A stretch of DNA of 8,574 nucleotides from Desulfomonile tiedjei (GTDB taxonomy: Bacteria > Desulfobacterota > Desulfomonilia > Desulfomonilales > Desulfomonilaceae): assembly GCA_020718965.1 (NCBI GenBank), contig DYRE01000083.1, positions 1 to 8,574 of the forward strand, given 5' to 3'. Every line of letters begins with the position of its first letter. The stretch's first letter is position 1. Under the pieces are notes generated by a model. That model did not search any database. It was not told the DNA's origin and saw only the letters and a list, made by a program, of their open reading frames with translations. Of the stretch, positions 1-6,875 are shown in pieces. A program made the position numbers and the translations under genes.

Positions 1-277
1 CCCTCGTTTTAAGGTGAATAAGATGCTGAGAAACTGTGGCCTGATGAAGACCAAGACATTCCTGCATGTTCTTCACGTTGCAACCACCAACTTTCAGTAG
101 GCCATACACTATTTTCAACCGTATGGGGTGCCCCAAAGCCTTGAAGATTTCAGCCTCCCGAGAAAATTCCTTTTTCTTTATCGCATCGAATAGTTCTTCT
201 TTATTCAACTCACCCATATTTTCGTCGTTGATTTTACTCTCCCGGGATATTGACGTTACATCTGTTACGTTTTGCAT
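1..277 (-). CDS. ArsR/SmtB-family winged-helix transcriptional regulator (3' end cut by window edge)
   Basis: My translation of the minus strand from the ATG at 277 gives 92 codons without a stop up to the window edge. Residues 44-54 (EIFKALGHPIR) and the stretch HQATVSQHL at 78-86, followed by a leucine- and lysine-rich turn, are the classic ArsR-family dimer and recognition-helix signatures. The first 35 residues are a polar extension. Family members are cytoplasmic dimeric repressors that leave DNA when a metal, metalloid, thiol or other ligand binds. Two cysteines are visible, C66 and C74, but they do not align with the ELCVCDL arsenite pair of classical ArsR. The ligand cannot be named, especially because the C-terminal sensor helices are missing. 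The ATG at 277 has an AGG about 10 nt upstream and a TATAAC-like -10 at 297-302. A second in-frame ATG at 217 has no ribosome site. Confidence 0.85.
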   Translation of the reverse strand, partial: MQNVTDVTSISRESKINDENMGELNKEELFDAIKKKEFSREAEIFKALGHPIRLKIVYGLLKVGGCNVKNMQECLGLHQATVSQHLIHLKTR

Positions 278-775
278 TAAATTCTTACCTGATTTTGTTA
301 TAGCTCAGCCCTTTTCTAACGCCATCATTGAGGTCTTAGGATTGTTCTCCACAATTTAATTCCTACGGATTTCAGTGAAGCCTTTTCACAAACCATTACA
401 ATGGGCTGTCGGGCTGAATTCCCTTGTTTTAGGCAAAACTTGCTTTGGCCAATCATTTGAGTGAATCATGGGTATCTGAGGGCTTAACTTCTCCCCTGTT
501 CACGGGGGAACAACTCGGCGACATTCAGGTTGAAACTCCCATCTTGGGCAAGATCCAACGGTTTAAAACAAACCATCCGACTACTACGGCTAATATCAGG
601 GCCAGTTCCATGTTTGTGTCCTTTTTTAATTACACCAGTATAAGTATCACAAAGAAGGTGTTCAGAAACCAACCTCCGTAAACTTCAGGCTCTAAAAAGT
701 CTTGCTTATCTAATATGTGAATATCTGAATATATCGTTTCTGTCAAGAGACTTCTACTGTTGCCGAAAATCATTA
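278..775. other. Gene-poor gap between endonuclease Q homologue and ArsR-type regulator
   Basis: I see no convincing gene in these 498 bases. On the minus strand, reading towards the regulator, there is a perfect TTGACA at 746-741 with a poor TATTCA 17 bases on. A frame of 62 codons (672-484) has reasonable codons but recalls no family, and its TTG start touches the GGAGG with no spacer. Closer to the regulator lie three short inverted repeats: CCATT/AATGG (393-404), GTGAA/TTCAC (375-389) and ATTGT/ACAAT (341-355). These could be operators of an autoregulated ArsR-type repressor or chance. No tRNA fold, IS end or long repeat was found. A leader RNA, small RNA or decayed gene remains possible. 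Confidence 0.5.
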
Positions 776-2116
776 CTAAAACGAGGCGCGCTCGTGATCC
801 TCAAATATTGAAACTCTTCCATATTCCCCATCATATCCCGGTTGAATCTTTACCTGTTCCGCTCTAACTCTGCGCAAAGCCTCCGTCACAATTCCAGGAG
901 AACAAACTTCCACCGCATCGAGTGGAGTTGACCAGAGAATATCCAACTCCGGACCCAGTGTTTCAATAAGCCTTGAGTGCAGATGCTTTGCCTTTTTAGC
1001 CTGAACACCGCACCCTAGACAATCTGCTACTATTTCAATCAGCGGTAGCATTCTCCAAGAGTAACCCGCTTTGGAGGGTATATATCCCTTTTGTCGGTCT
1101 GCAAGCTGATTAACCCTGTTCATCACCCCTACTGTTACGGCGTGGCCACACACGGGGCATTTGCCTCCCAAGTCCTCTGTTGCTTGTGGATCCAGCCGTA
1201 CTCCGCATTTACGGTGCCCATCCATATGATATTTGCCTTCTTCCGGAAAAAACTCTATCGTCCCCAAAAAGCTTGGGGTATCATCTCGAACCCGTTTATC
1301 TGCAAGTATCGATTGTCTTGGGCCGAGAAAATTCTCTGAGGCCCTTGATCCAGCTCCACCCCGACGTAATGCGTCTCTTATAGAACTGTACGACATGTCT
1401 CCGGAAAAGATGTTAACCTCCCTGCCAAGCTTTGACGGAGAATGCGTGTCGGAATTTGAAACAAGAGTAAACGAGTCGAGGCAAGACAACCTAAAGTTCA
1501 TTTCTGGATCTGACGACAGGCCTGTTTCCAGTGCCGGAATGTAGCAGGTGAGGTCTTCAAAACATTCTTCAATCGAATCGAATCCTGATTTGGAACCCAG
1601 CACTGAAAACCAGGGCGTCCAGATATGCGCAGGAATCAAGAAAGACAGCGATGAGCTTTCCAGAGCGATTTCCAGCAAATCGTGACAGTCGACTCCAATT
1701 ATTGGACGACCATCGGAATTAAGGTTGCCTCTTTCACCAAGTTTTTTGCAAAACCGGTCCATCGAATCCATGTCCGGCATGAAGACCAGATTGTGAGCTT
1801 TTCGTACCCTGCCATTCTTCTTGTAAATAGAGCTGATTTCTACATTCAGAATAAAACGCACATCAGAGGGAGAAACGTCTGGCGCACTTAACAAAGGTTG
1901 CGGGGTGGCCTCTCTCGTCAGGCCAAACAATCCTTCTTCACGGGGCTCCAGTGACTCATGAATCAGTTTTCGCCACTCCGGATGTGTAAAGTCTCCCGTC
2001 GCCACAACATGTATGCCCTTGAGAGCCGCCCATTGGGATAAACCAATTAGATCGCAGTCCCGTGAAGTAGCGCGTGAGAATTTTGAATGAACGTGAAGAT
2101 CAGCGAAGTAGAGCAT
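776..2116 (-). CDS. Endonuclease Q family protein (PHP domain plus zinc-binding segment)
   Basis: This looks like the TIGR00375/endonuclease Q family, often misannotated in bacteria as a UvrD helicase. Characterised archaeal and Bacillus members cut DNA 5' of deaminated bases such as uracil and hypoxanthine. The PHP metal site is visible: H8 and H10 in DLHVHSKFS, D42 and H45 in TGDFTHPEW, E93, H108, H164 in PAHIWTPWF, and D223 and H225 in NSDTHS. A zinc-binding segment follows with H301, C304, C320 and C323 (CPVCGH), then the conserved NRVNQLADR and the SKAGYSWRMLPLIEI-type stretch at 348-362. No Walker or helicase motif is present. At 446 residues it is close to full family length (about 400-430). 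The ATG at 2116 has AAAGGA 6 nt upstream, and the frame ends at TAG (776-778). It is divergent from the HU-family gene. An extra CxxC at 366-369 lies in the last domain. The protein is probably cytoplasmic. I am confident of the family; the substrate range is inferred. Confidence 0.9.
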   Translation of the reverse strand: MLYFADLHVHSKFSRATSRDCDLIGLSQWAALKGIHVVATGDFTHPEWRKLIHESLEPREEGLFGLTREATPQPLLSAPDVSPSDVRFILNVEISSIYKKNGRVRKAHNLVFMPDMDSMDRFCKKLGERGNLNSDGRPIIGVDCHDLLEIALESSSLSFLIPAHIWTPWFSVLGSKSGFDSIEECFEDLTCYIPALETGLSSDPEMNFRLSCLDSFTLVSNSDTHSPSKLGREVNIFSGDMSYSSIRDALRRGGAGSRASENFLGPRQSILADKRVRDDTPSFLGTIEFFPEEGKYHMDGHRKCGVRLDPQATEDLGGKCPVCGHAVTVGVMNRVNQLADRQKGYIPSKAGYSWRMLPLIEIVADCLGCGVQAKKAKHLHSRLIETLGPELDILWSTPLDAVEVCSPGIVTEALRRVRAEQVKIQPGYDGEYGRVSIFEDHERASF

Positions 2117-2149
2117 ATAAGTTCCTTTGTGTTATCAAAGAGTTCTCTC

Positions 2150-2171
2150 TTGTAACATTTTATTGTCACAA
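2150..2171. promoter_or_regulatory. Interrupted palindrome, candidate operator upstream of endonuclease Q homologue
   Basis: The arms TTGTAACA and TGTCACAA are separated by 6 bases and match at 7 of 8 positions. The element lies 34 bp upstream of the endonuclease start codon, where a repressor could block transcription. The ends TTGT and ACAA recall Rex-type sites, but the overall length (22 rather than 18) does not fit. The CRP spacing of TGTGA-N6-TCACA does not fit either. It may be chance in AT-rich DNA. Confidence 0.25.
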
Positions 2172-2338
2172 ATACCCTAACATTTCAGAGAGATGAGAAT
2201 ATGGGTCAAATTATCTTGACTTTTTTTGATCATAATTCTAAAAATTGTTGTTATATCACGACCTGAAAGAGAGTTTAACTCAACAGAATTTCTTTTGGCA
2301 ATTGGCGCTTCGTAGGTGTTTATGCTCATCTCGGCCCT

Positions 2339-2375
2339 AAAAAGAAATTCTTTTTGTTTAGTTGGCAATCAACTA
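2339..2375. repeat. Adjacent palindrome and hairpin in the HU-family gene leader region
   Basis: A perfect 17-bp palindrome (AAAAAGAA, A, TTCTTTTT; 2339-2355) is followed 3 bases later by a 6-bp stem with a 5-nt loop (TAGTTG, GCAAT, CAACTA; 2359-2375). Both lie just upstream of the weak promoter proposed for the HU-family gene. They could be protein-binding sites or a cruciform-prone or bent segment. The hairpin is not followed by a T run, so it is unlikely to be a terminator. Confidence 0.35.
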
Positions 2376-2392
2376 GTCTGTGTCGTTTTGTT

Positions 2393-2421
2393 TTGCGGAA
2401 AGTCTTTTTTCAAAATACATT
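2393..2421 (+). promoter_or_regulatory. Possible promoter of HU-family gene
   Basis: TTGCGG (2393-2398) and TACATT (2416-2421) are exactly 17 bases apart and match the sigma-70 hexamers at 3 of 6 and 4 of 6 positions. They would give a leader of about 35 nt before the ATG at 2462. The hexamer matches are poor; the position and spacing are the only support. Confidence 0.3.
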
Positions 2422-2461
2422 AAATGAACTCTTGGTTCTTGACCATAAACAGGAGATTACA

Positions 2462-2737
2462 ATGAATAAATCTGATCTCGTTAAAGCTTTAGCCAAAGAA
2501 ACCGATCTCCCCATGAGGAAATCCGAGGAAATCGTTGATATGGTGTTTGACACTATGGGGGACGCTTTGGAGCGTGGAGATCGAATCGAGATTAGAGGCT
2601 TCGGCTCATTTGTCGTCAAGGAATATAAAGGCTACACGGGCAGAAACCCAAAGACAGGTGAGCAGATAGTAGTTCAGAACAAAAGCCTGCCATTCTTCAA
2701 GGCAGGCAAAGAACTTAAAGAAAACATTAACAAGTGA
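2462..2737 (+). CDS. HU/IHF-family DNA-binding protein (IHF-beta-like)
   Basis: This 91-residue protein has the length and full pattern of the family: MNKSDLVKALAKET at the start, the beta-strand RIEIRGFGSF at 41-50, the DNA-inserting arm GRNPKTGE at 60-67 with the intercalating P63, and the FFKAGKELKENIN end. Family members form dimers that bend or wrap DNA and help repair, recombination, replication and transcription. RIEIRGFGSF and the GKEL end resemble the IHF beta chain more than HU. In this group of bacteria such proteins often act as HU-like homodimers, so a subunit name would be a guess. The ATG at 2462 is chosen because AGGAG (2451-2455) lies 6 bases upstream; the open frame extends further back to 2354 but is AT-rich and has no matching start site. 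The next gene follows after 78 bp on the same strand with no clear terminator, so readthrough is plausible. Confidence 0.95.
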   Translation: MNKSDLVKALAKETDLPMRKSEEIVDMVFDTMGDALERGDRIEIRGFGSFVVKEYKGYTGRNPKTGEQIVVQNKSLPFFKAGKELKENINK

Positions 2738-2815
2738 CGCCATAAAATTTGTTCAACAAGTTTAAACTTTGTTAAAAGGGGGCAGTGGCCAAAAAAACAA
2801 AAGAGAAGGTTCTTT

Positions 2816-3853
2816 TTGAAATTGATCACAAACAAGGCTGGGTGGCTTGTAGTTTCCCGTACAAGTTTAGGTTTTGTAACGGTACTGGTTTTAATTCTTC
2901 TTTCTTTTCCAATTAGTGAGACATCTTCTAACGCTTGGGTTACTGACCACGGGACCGGTCAAGGCGGCTATTTATTACCCCCCAACATAATCAAGGAAGG
3001 GCTTTTTTTTGCTGACTCAAAAGTCCCCATCGAACGTCCTGACGTTCACGAAAGAATAGTAGATCAGTTAAACTACTTGCTGATGGATAGAAGGGCGTCT
3101 ATTGGGGAATGGTTCGATCTCTTTGTGTTGTACAGTCCAATAATTACCGAATCATTGAAAAAAGAAAAAATTCCGGTTGATCTTGTTTACTTGTCAATGC
3201 TTTTGAGTCAGTTCGACCCAGACCATAAAACCCGTTCCGGAGGACTTGGGTGGTGGGCCTTGGGATCTTCAAGAAATGGCTCGGTAAAAACAGGGGTTCC
3301 CTGGTTTTCCTCCAACTATTGGGACGACCGGCGAGATCCTGAAATATCCACGCAGATTGCAGCGGAAATGTTTATGGGATTGCGGAAGAAACATCCGAAA
3401 GAGGATTGGTTGATTCTTATTTCAGCGTTTATCGACGGAGAGGACAAAATTGACCCGATTATCAAGAAATCGCAGGGGTTTTCATTTTGGGATATAGTGA
3501 CGCCACCATCATCGGATTCCTTGATTCCCCGACTCATAGCGCTCAAAATAATCCATCAGCACAGAAAATTCTATTGTGTGACAGTTAATCAGGTCAGTTC
3601 ACTGTCTTTTGATAAAATTGAAAAGACAAAACTGGCCAAGGACCTTTCCCTCAGCCTTGTCGCAAAGTGGACTGGAGAGATTCCAAGGAACATTTGGTTA
3701 TTGAACCCGGGAGTAGACCCTTTGAACGGTTTGATGCCAAAACCTGACAAACGCGCCCCCAACGGATTCCCACTGAGGGTTCCTAGGGGCTCAGGACCTA
3801 GTGTAAAAAAGTTACTGCAAAAAGACGGTTACCTAAATAACGATGTCAAATAG
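2816..3853 (+). CDS. Exported MltD-like lytic transglycosylase homologue lacking the catalytic glutamate (probable pseudoenzyme)
   Basis: Residues 1-40 form a signal peptide: K2, K7 and R15, then a hydrophobic run 18-33 and a likely cut after S38-N39-A40. It is not a lipoprotein. The mature part follows the MltD layout: an N-terminal helical part with PIERPDVHERIVDQL (71-85), an SLT-type core with IPVDLVYLSMLL (119-130), WDDRRDP (169-175) and AFIDGE (204-209, for the usual AYNAGE), WDIVTPPSSDSLIPRLIALKI (225-245), and the typical tail ending LRVPRG. In active relatives the segment reads like L-P-x-D-L-x-Y-L-x-x-x-E-S; here the Glu position is L130. The GAxGxWQF motif is also changed to GGLGWWAL (142-149). 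The protein therefore probably binds peptidoglycan or a partner without cleaving it. The frame is intact, which argues against decay. The start is TTG with AGAAGG (2804-2809) 6 nt upstream. It follows the HU-family gene by 78 bp. Confidence 0.8.
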   Translation: MKLITNKAGWLVVSRTSLGFVTVLVLILLSFPISETSSNAWVTDHGTGQGGYLLPPNIIKEGLFFADSKVPIERPDVHERIVDQLNYLLMDRRASIGEWFDLFVLYSPIITESLKKEKIPVDLVYLSMLLSQFDPDHKTRSGGLGWWALGSSRNGSVKTGVPWFSSNYWDDRRDPEISTQIAAEMFMGLRKKHPKEDWLILISAFIDGEDKIDPIIKKSQGFSFWDIVTPPSSDSLIPRLIALKIIHQHRKFYCVTVNQVSSLSFDKIEKTKLAKDLSLSLVAKWTGEIPRNIWLLNPGVDPLNGLMPKPDKRAPNGFPLRVPRGSGPSVKKLLQKDGYLNNDVK

Positions 3854-3958
3854 GGTCCCTGTCAATTTTTTTGTCACTCCATAACCCTTTCCCCCTTTGT
3901 TTGAATTGGTCAATCCAAGTCACAAGACCGGCAGAGATTGTTTTTGTCCCTTTTGGGA

Positions 3959-3987
3959 TTGTTAAACCTCAGGTTTTTGCTTATAAA
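3959..3987 (+). promoter_or_regulatory. Sigma-70-type promoter of the fused transporter gene
   Basis: TTGTTA (3959-3964) and TATAAA (3982-3987) are separated by exactly 17 bases and match consensus at 4 of 6 and 5 of 6 positions. The start of transcription would be near 3994, giving a leader of about 55 nt before the ATG at 4050. It suggests the transporter gene is transcribed separately from the MltD-like gene, although only a T run (7 T at about 3867-3873) without a good stem lies between them. Confidence 0.5.
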
Positions 3988-4049
3988 TGAAGCTTGTTAC
4001 ATAACTCAACATCCGCTCCAGACCATTCTCAATCCGAACGGCGAGGCAC

Positions 4050-6707
4050 ATGAACAAATTCCTCGAGAAATATCTTAAAATTTATCCTCACGAGGTATCA
4101 AAGTTTGTCTGGACGTCCGGAATATTTTTCGTAATTTTTTTGGGATTCGCTTTCTTCCGAAACTACGTGGATGCGTCTTTCCTGAAAAGATATGGCCCAC
4201 AGTATATTCCCTACATGTTAGTGATTAACGCATTGCTGACATTCGTTTTATTCGGCATATCAAATAGGCTTAGCCATCTGTTTCTGGACTATTCTATTCT
4301 GAGCTGGCTACTCCTCATTTGTGGCGTGTCCGTGTTAGTCCTCTTTGTGATGGTGAAGGCCGATATTTCATTAGCTTATCCAATACTGTACCAGATCCTA
4401 AATCTTCTGGATTCTATTTTGCTGGTTTACCTATGGAATATAGCGGGCGACCTTTTCGACGCGCGCCAGGGGAAAAGGCTGTTTCCTTACGTTACAGCCT
4501 GTCAGGTTTTGGCTAGCACGATCGGAAGTTTTGGAACTGGACCCCTAACCGTAATTGTTGGTCAAGATCCGATTTTGATCCTTTTTGGCGTCGTTTCATT
4601 AGGGGTCGGCGCATTCATGATGATATCCGGCCGAAAGTTCTTCGCAAAACTCAAACCTAAGGCTTCTACTCAAAAAGCTCAGACAAAAAAGATAAGTGAG
4701 GTCCCGGGATTAATAGCGCGTTATCCCATCGTGCGTTATTTGATCATAACCGGACTCATCCCGAATATACTGTTGCCAATTTTTTCTTACCAGTTCAGTG
4801 TCATCGCCACTCATACCTTCGCCTCTGAACAGACACTTATCACTTTCCTGAGTGTATTCCGCGGTCTGACTACTTCGATAACATTTGTGCTTCTTTTTTT
4901 TATGGGGCGCGTATATCAGTCCATGGGATTGACCAACGCATCCCTTGTCCAACCAGTCAACTTTGCGGCTCTTTTTGGTTCTCTATTCTTTTTCTTCAAT
5001 ATTTACGTAGCAGCCTACGGCCAGTTCACAAGTCTGCTAATTCAACGAGCGGTGGCCGGACCCATAAACAAAGTTTTCTTCAACGTCATCCCCTCTGATC
5101 TGATGGCATGGAGCAGGACTTTTATAAGAGGAACTGTGCTTAAAGTCGGCATGCTGACTGGTTCCCTTATCATGATTATCCTTAAGCCCGTCATGAATGC
5201 TGAGGACTTCTCGTCGATCGCGTTTGTTCTGGCGCTGTACTGGGTCTACGAGACCCTGCTTTTTCGGAAACGCTACACGAAAACTTTAAAGCAGGTAATC
5301 GTAGAGAAAGAGATAGATTTTGATCAGATTGAATCCGCCAGGGCAATGGATAGTGGCACTGCCATAGCTCAACTTGGCCCCCTGAATGTGGAGGAGAGAT
5401 CAACAAAAATTGATCCTAATTTGTTACAGGTAGCCGCTCCCAATATAGATCCGGACACAGCGCTGAGACTTCTGAATGACGAGAACGCTTCCACCAGAGC
5501 CGAAGCGGCCCTCTCTTTCGTGTGTTCCGTTGATGTTAGGGCTGTAGGCCGTCTCGTAGAGCTGCTTGGCGACATGGAGGAAGAGCCGCGTAAAGCTTCA
5601 ATTGAGGCGCTGATTGCCTATAAGGACCCAATATTACCCTTTCTGGAGGTTTCTCTCCTGAATGCTCCTATTCGCACCAAGCAGGGGATACTGGAGGTAA
5701 TAAGGCTTTCCGGTCTAAAAGACTTTGAAATGATTCCGTTCTTAGGTCAGGAACTTGGTCTGGCGTATTCGAATCTGGTCGCAATTCATGTGCTCAATTC
5801 CATGCCTGACTCACCTAGCGTCAACATGCTCAAGGAATACCTTGAAGAACTTAACGACGAGACTTTGAGCCTTATATTTTACGCTCTCTGGGTATATCAC
5901 GCCGACATGCGTCTCATGTACCAGGCGCTCCAGTCTGAAACCGCTTCTATCGCCGTCGAACTGGTGGAAAACTCTATCGAACGTGAAACTGTTCCCTATT
6001 TGATTCCACTTATAGAGGACATCCCCCTCAATGAAAAAATAGCCAAGGGTAGAAAACTCTTCGCTCTTATTAGAAACGAAAACCCTGAACGCATTCTGAC
6101 CTTTCTAGCTAATTCGGATGACGCAGTGACAAGGATATTGGCGCTGTATGTGATTGCAGAGAGCCAAACTTCGAGACTTTACTTGCCAACTATCGAATTT
6201 CACAGAAATGACAAAAATGAAGATGTGCTTCAGGTTGTGAATTATGCTTTGAAACGCGTAAACAATGAGGTGGCTGAAATGCCGGACGTAATTGAAAGAA
6301 TCAACCAATTAAAACAATTTAGTATTTTTGAAGGAATGGGAGTCCGGGAGCTTCATGCTATTGCCTCGGTCGTAAATATCGAGCGTTTCTCGTCCGGTGA
6401 TGTAATGATTAGAGAGAATGATGAAAATTCATCGATTTACATGGTGGTAGAAGGTAAAATAGGGATTTACAAGGACTACGGTACACCGGAGCAAATAGAA
6501 AAGGTTATACTGGATCCTGGTTCTTTTGTGGGTGAGTTGAGCCTTTTCACCAAACAGACCGCTAACGCTACTTGTGTCGCAGTGGGCTCCACTAAGGCTT
6601 ATGTTCTTCGTCACAGCCAATTCCAGGGAATCATGAGAATTTATCCCCAGATTGGTATCAATCTTTGCAGATTCTTTACTCTTAAATTAAGACAATTGTC
6701 CTATTAG
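4050..6707 (+). CDS. Three-part membrane protein: NTT/MFS-like transporter, HEAT-like repeats and cyclic-nucleotide-binding fold
   Basis: Residues 1-405 hold about 12 hydrophobic helices and resemble the Npt1/Npt2 (NTT, ATP/ADP translocase) family. RNYVDASFLKRYGPQYIPY (37-55) matches the usual KTVRDALFLSRFGxxxLPY. LFDARQGKRLF (135-145) matches the family's FDPRQAKRLF. Residues 465-740 are repeated helical pairs of HEAT type, for example DPDTALRLLNDENASTRAEA. Residues 755-885 are a cNMP-binding fold with FSSGDVMIRENDENSSIYMVVEGKIGIY and the cassette FVGELSLF (E829). The Arg that holds the cyclic phosphate (PRSATV or RTASV in relatives) is A838 here, so cAMP or cGMP binding is doubtful. The soluble parts should be cytoplasmic and could gate the transporter. 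Free-living bacteria are known to have NTT-like proteins with such extra domains; their substrates are mostly unknown. The ATG at 4050 fits the usual N terminus, but its GAGG is only 3 nt away. Confidence 0.85.
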   Translation: MNKFLEKYLKIYPHEVSKFVWTSGIFFVIFLGFAFFRNYVDASFLKRYGPQYIPYMLVINALLTFVLFGISNRLSHLFLDYSILSWLLLICGVSVLVLFVMVKADISLAYPILYQILNLLDSILLVYLWNIAGDLFDARQGKRLFPYVTACQVLASTIGSFGTGPLTVIVGQDPILILFGVVSLGVGAFMMISGRKFFAKLKPKASTQKAQTKKISEVPGLIARYPIVRYLIITGLIPNILLPIFSYQFSVIATHTFASEQTLITFLSVFRGLTTSITFVLLFFMGRVYQSMGLTNASLVQPVNFAALFGSLFFFFNIYVAAYGQFTSLLIQRAVAGPINKVFFNVIPSDLMAWSRTFIRGTVLKVGMLTGSLIMIILKPVMNAEDFSSIAFVLALYWVYETLLFRKRYTKTLKQVIVEKEIDFDQIESARAMDSGTAIAQLGPLNVEERSTKIDPNLLQVAAPNIDPDTALRLLNDENASTRAEAALSFVCSVDVRAVGRLVELLGDMEEEPRKASIEALIAYKDPILPFLEVSLLNAPIRTKQGILEVIRLSGLKDFEMIPFLGQELGLAYSNLVAIHVLNSMPDSPSVNMLKEYLEELNDETLSLIFYALWVYHADMRLMYQALQSETASIAVELVENSIERETVPYLIPLIEDIPLNEKIAKGRKLFALIRNENPERILTFLANSDDAVTRILALYVIAESQTSRLYLPTIEFHRNDKNEDVLQVVNYALKRVNNEVAEMPDVIERINQLKQFSIFEGMGVRELHAIASVVNIERFSSGDVMIRENDENSSIYMVVEGKIGIYKDYGTPEQIEKVILDPGSFVGELSLFTKQTANATCVAVGSTKAYVLRHSQFQGIMRIYPQIGINLCRFFTLKLRQLSY

Positions 6708-6875
6708 CCCGTTAACCCCGAGATAAAAACATCCTGTTGAAGTAATCCCTACAGGTGACTCGAGGTCGCCACATATTGGTTCAGGCCCGCCATCTCGTGA
6801 AAGTGTTATTCATCCTGCAGCTAAACCAATGTCATGAAAGGCATTTCTCATTCTTTGGCAAACACGACGGAGTGT
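6708..6875. other. Convergent gap between fused transporter gene and acyl-CoA synthetase-like gene
   Basis: This gap of 168 bases has no gene. It contains a hairpin GGTGAC, 5 nt, GTCGCC (6754-6770, one G-U pair) without a following T run, a wide inverted repeat ATTGGTT/AACCAAT (6775-6781 and 6824-6830), and the start of a second hairpin at the right end. Both flanking genes end here, so it should contain their transcription stops, but no textbook terminator is present. Confidence 0.5.

Larger units (their letters stand above)
2117..2461. promoter_or_regulatory. Divergent AT-rich control region between endonuclease Q homologue and HU-family gene
   Basis: These 345 bases separate two divergently transcribed genes and hold no credible gene; a 63-codon minus-strand frame at 2177-2368 has a TTG start and no ribosome site. 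Visible elements are a 22-bp interrupted palindrome at 2150-2171 (TTGTAACA, 6 nt, TGTCACAA), a perfect 17-bp palindrome at 2339-2355 (AAAAAGAA, A, TTCTTTTT), a hairpin at 2359-2375 (TAGTTG, 5 nt, CAACTA), and a direct repeat TTGGCAAT at 2295-2302 and 2362-2369. The region is rich in A and T tracts, as expected for a nucleoid-protein or stress-controlled promoter. No regulator can be named. Confidence 0.5.

Noticed and set aside
66..359. Plus-strand 97-codon frame at the left end
   Set aside because: It lies antisense to the ArsR-type regulator, whose HTH motif is clear.
445..681. Plus-strand 78-codon frame in the gap
   Set aside because: TTG start without a ribosome site, no recognisable protein features, and overlap with an equally unsupported minus-strand frame.
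776..2116. UvrD-type helicase assignment for the PHP protein
   Set aside because: No Walker A, DEAD-like or other helicase motifs; all conserved residues fit a PHP nuclease of the endonuclease Q type.
2177..2368. Minus-strand 63-codon frame in the divergent control region
   Set aside because: TTG start, no ribosome site, low-complexity AT-rich codons, and it covers the palindromes and promoter area.
2354..2461. N-terminal extension of the HU-family protein back to 2354
   Set aside because: Family proteins start at MNKSDLV-like sequence, and AGGAG 6 nt before 2462 decides the start. The extension is leader DNA.
2755..2773. AACAAG/CTTTGTT imperfect palindrome after the HU-family gene as a terminator
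   Set aside because: The stem is AT-rich with a bulge and is followed by AAAAGGGGG rather than a T run.
2785..2916. GTG-started 43-codon frame with a strong AAGGGGG upstream, overlapping the start of the MltD-like gene in another frame
   Set aside because: It resembles no family and runs through the signal-peptide coding region. The TTG at 2816 has its own AGAAGG and yields a proper signal peptide and full MltD layout. A leader peptide remains barely possible.
3850..3875. AGGGTCCCT plus seven T as a terminator of the MltD-like gene
   Set aside because: The palindrome leaves no room for a loop, so no stable hairpin forms before the T run.
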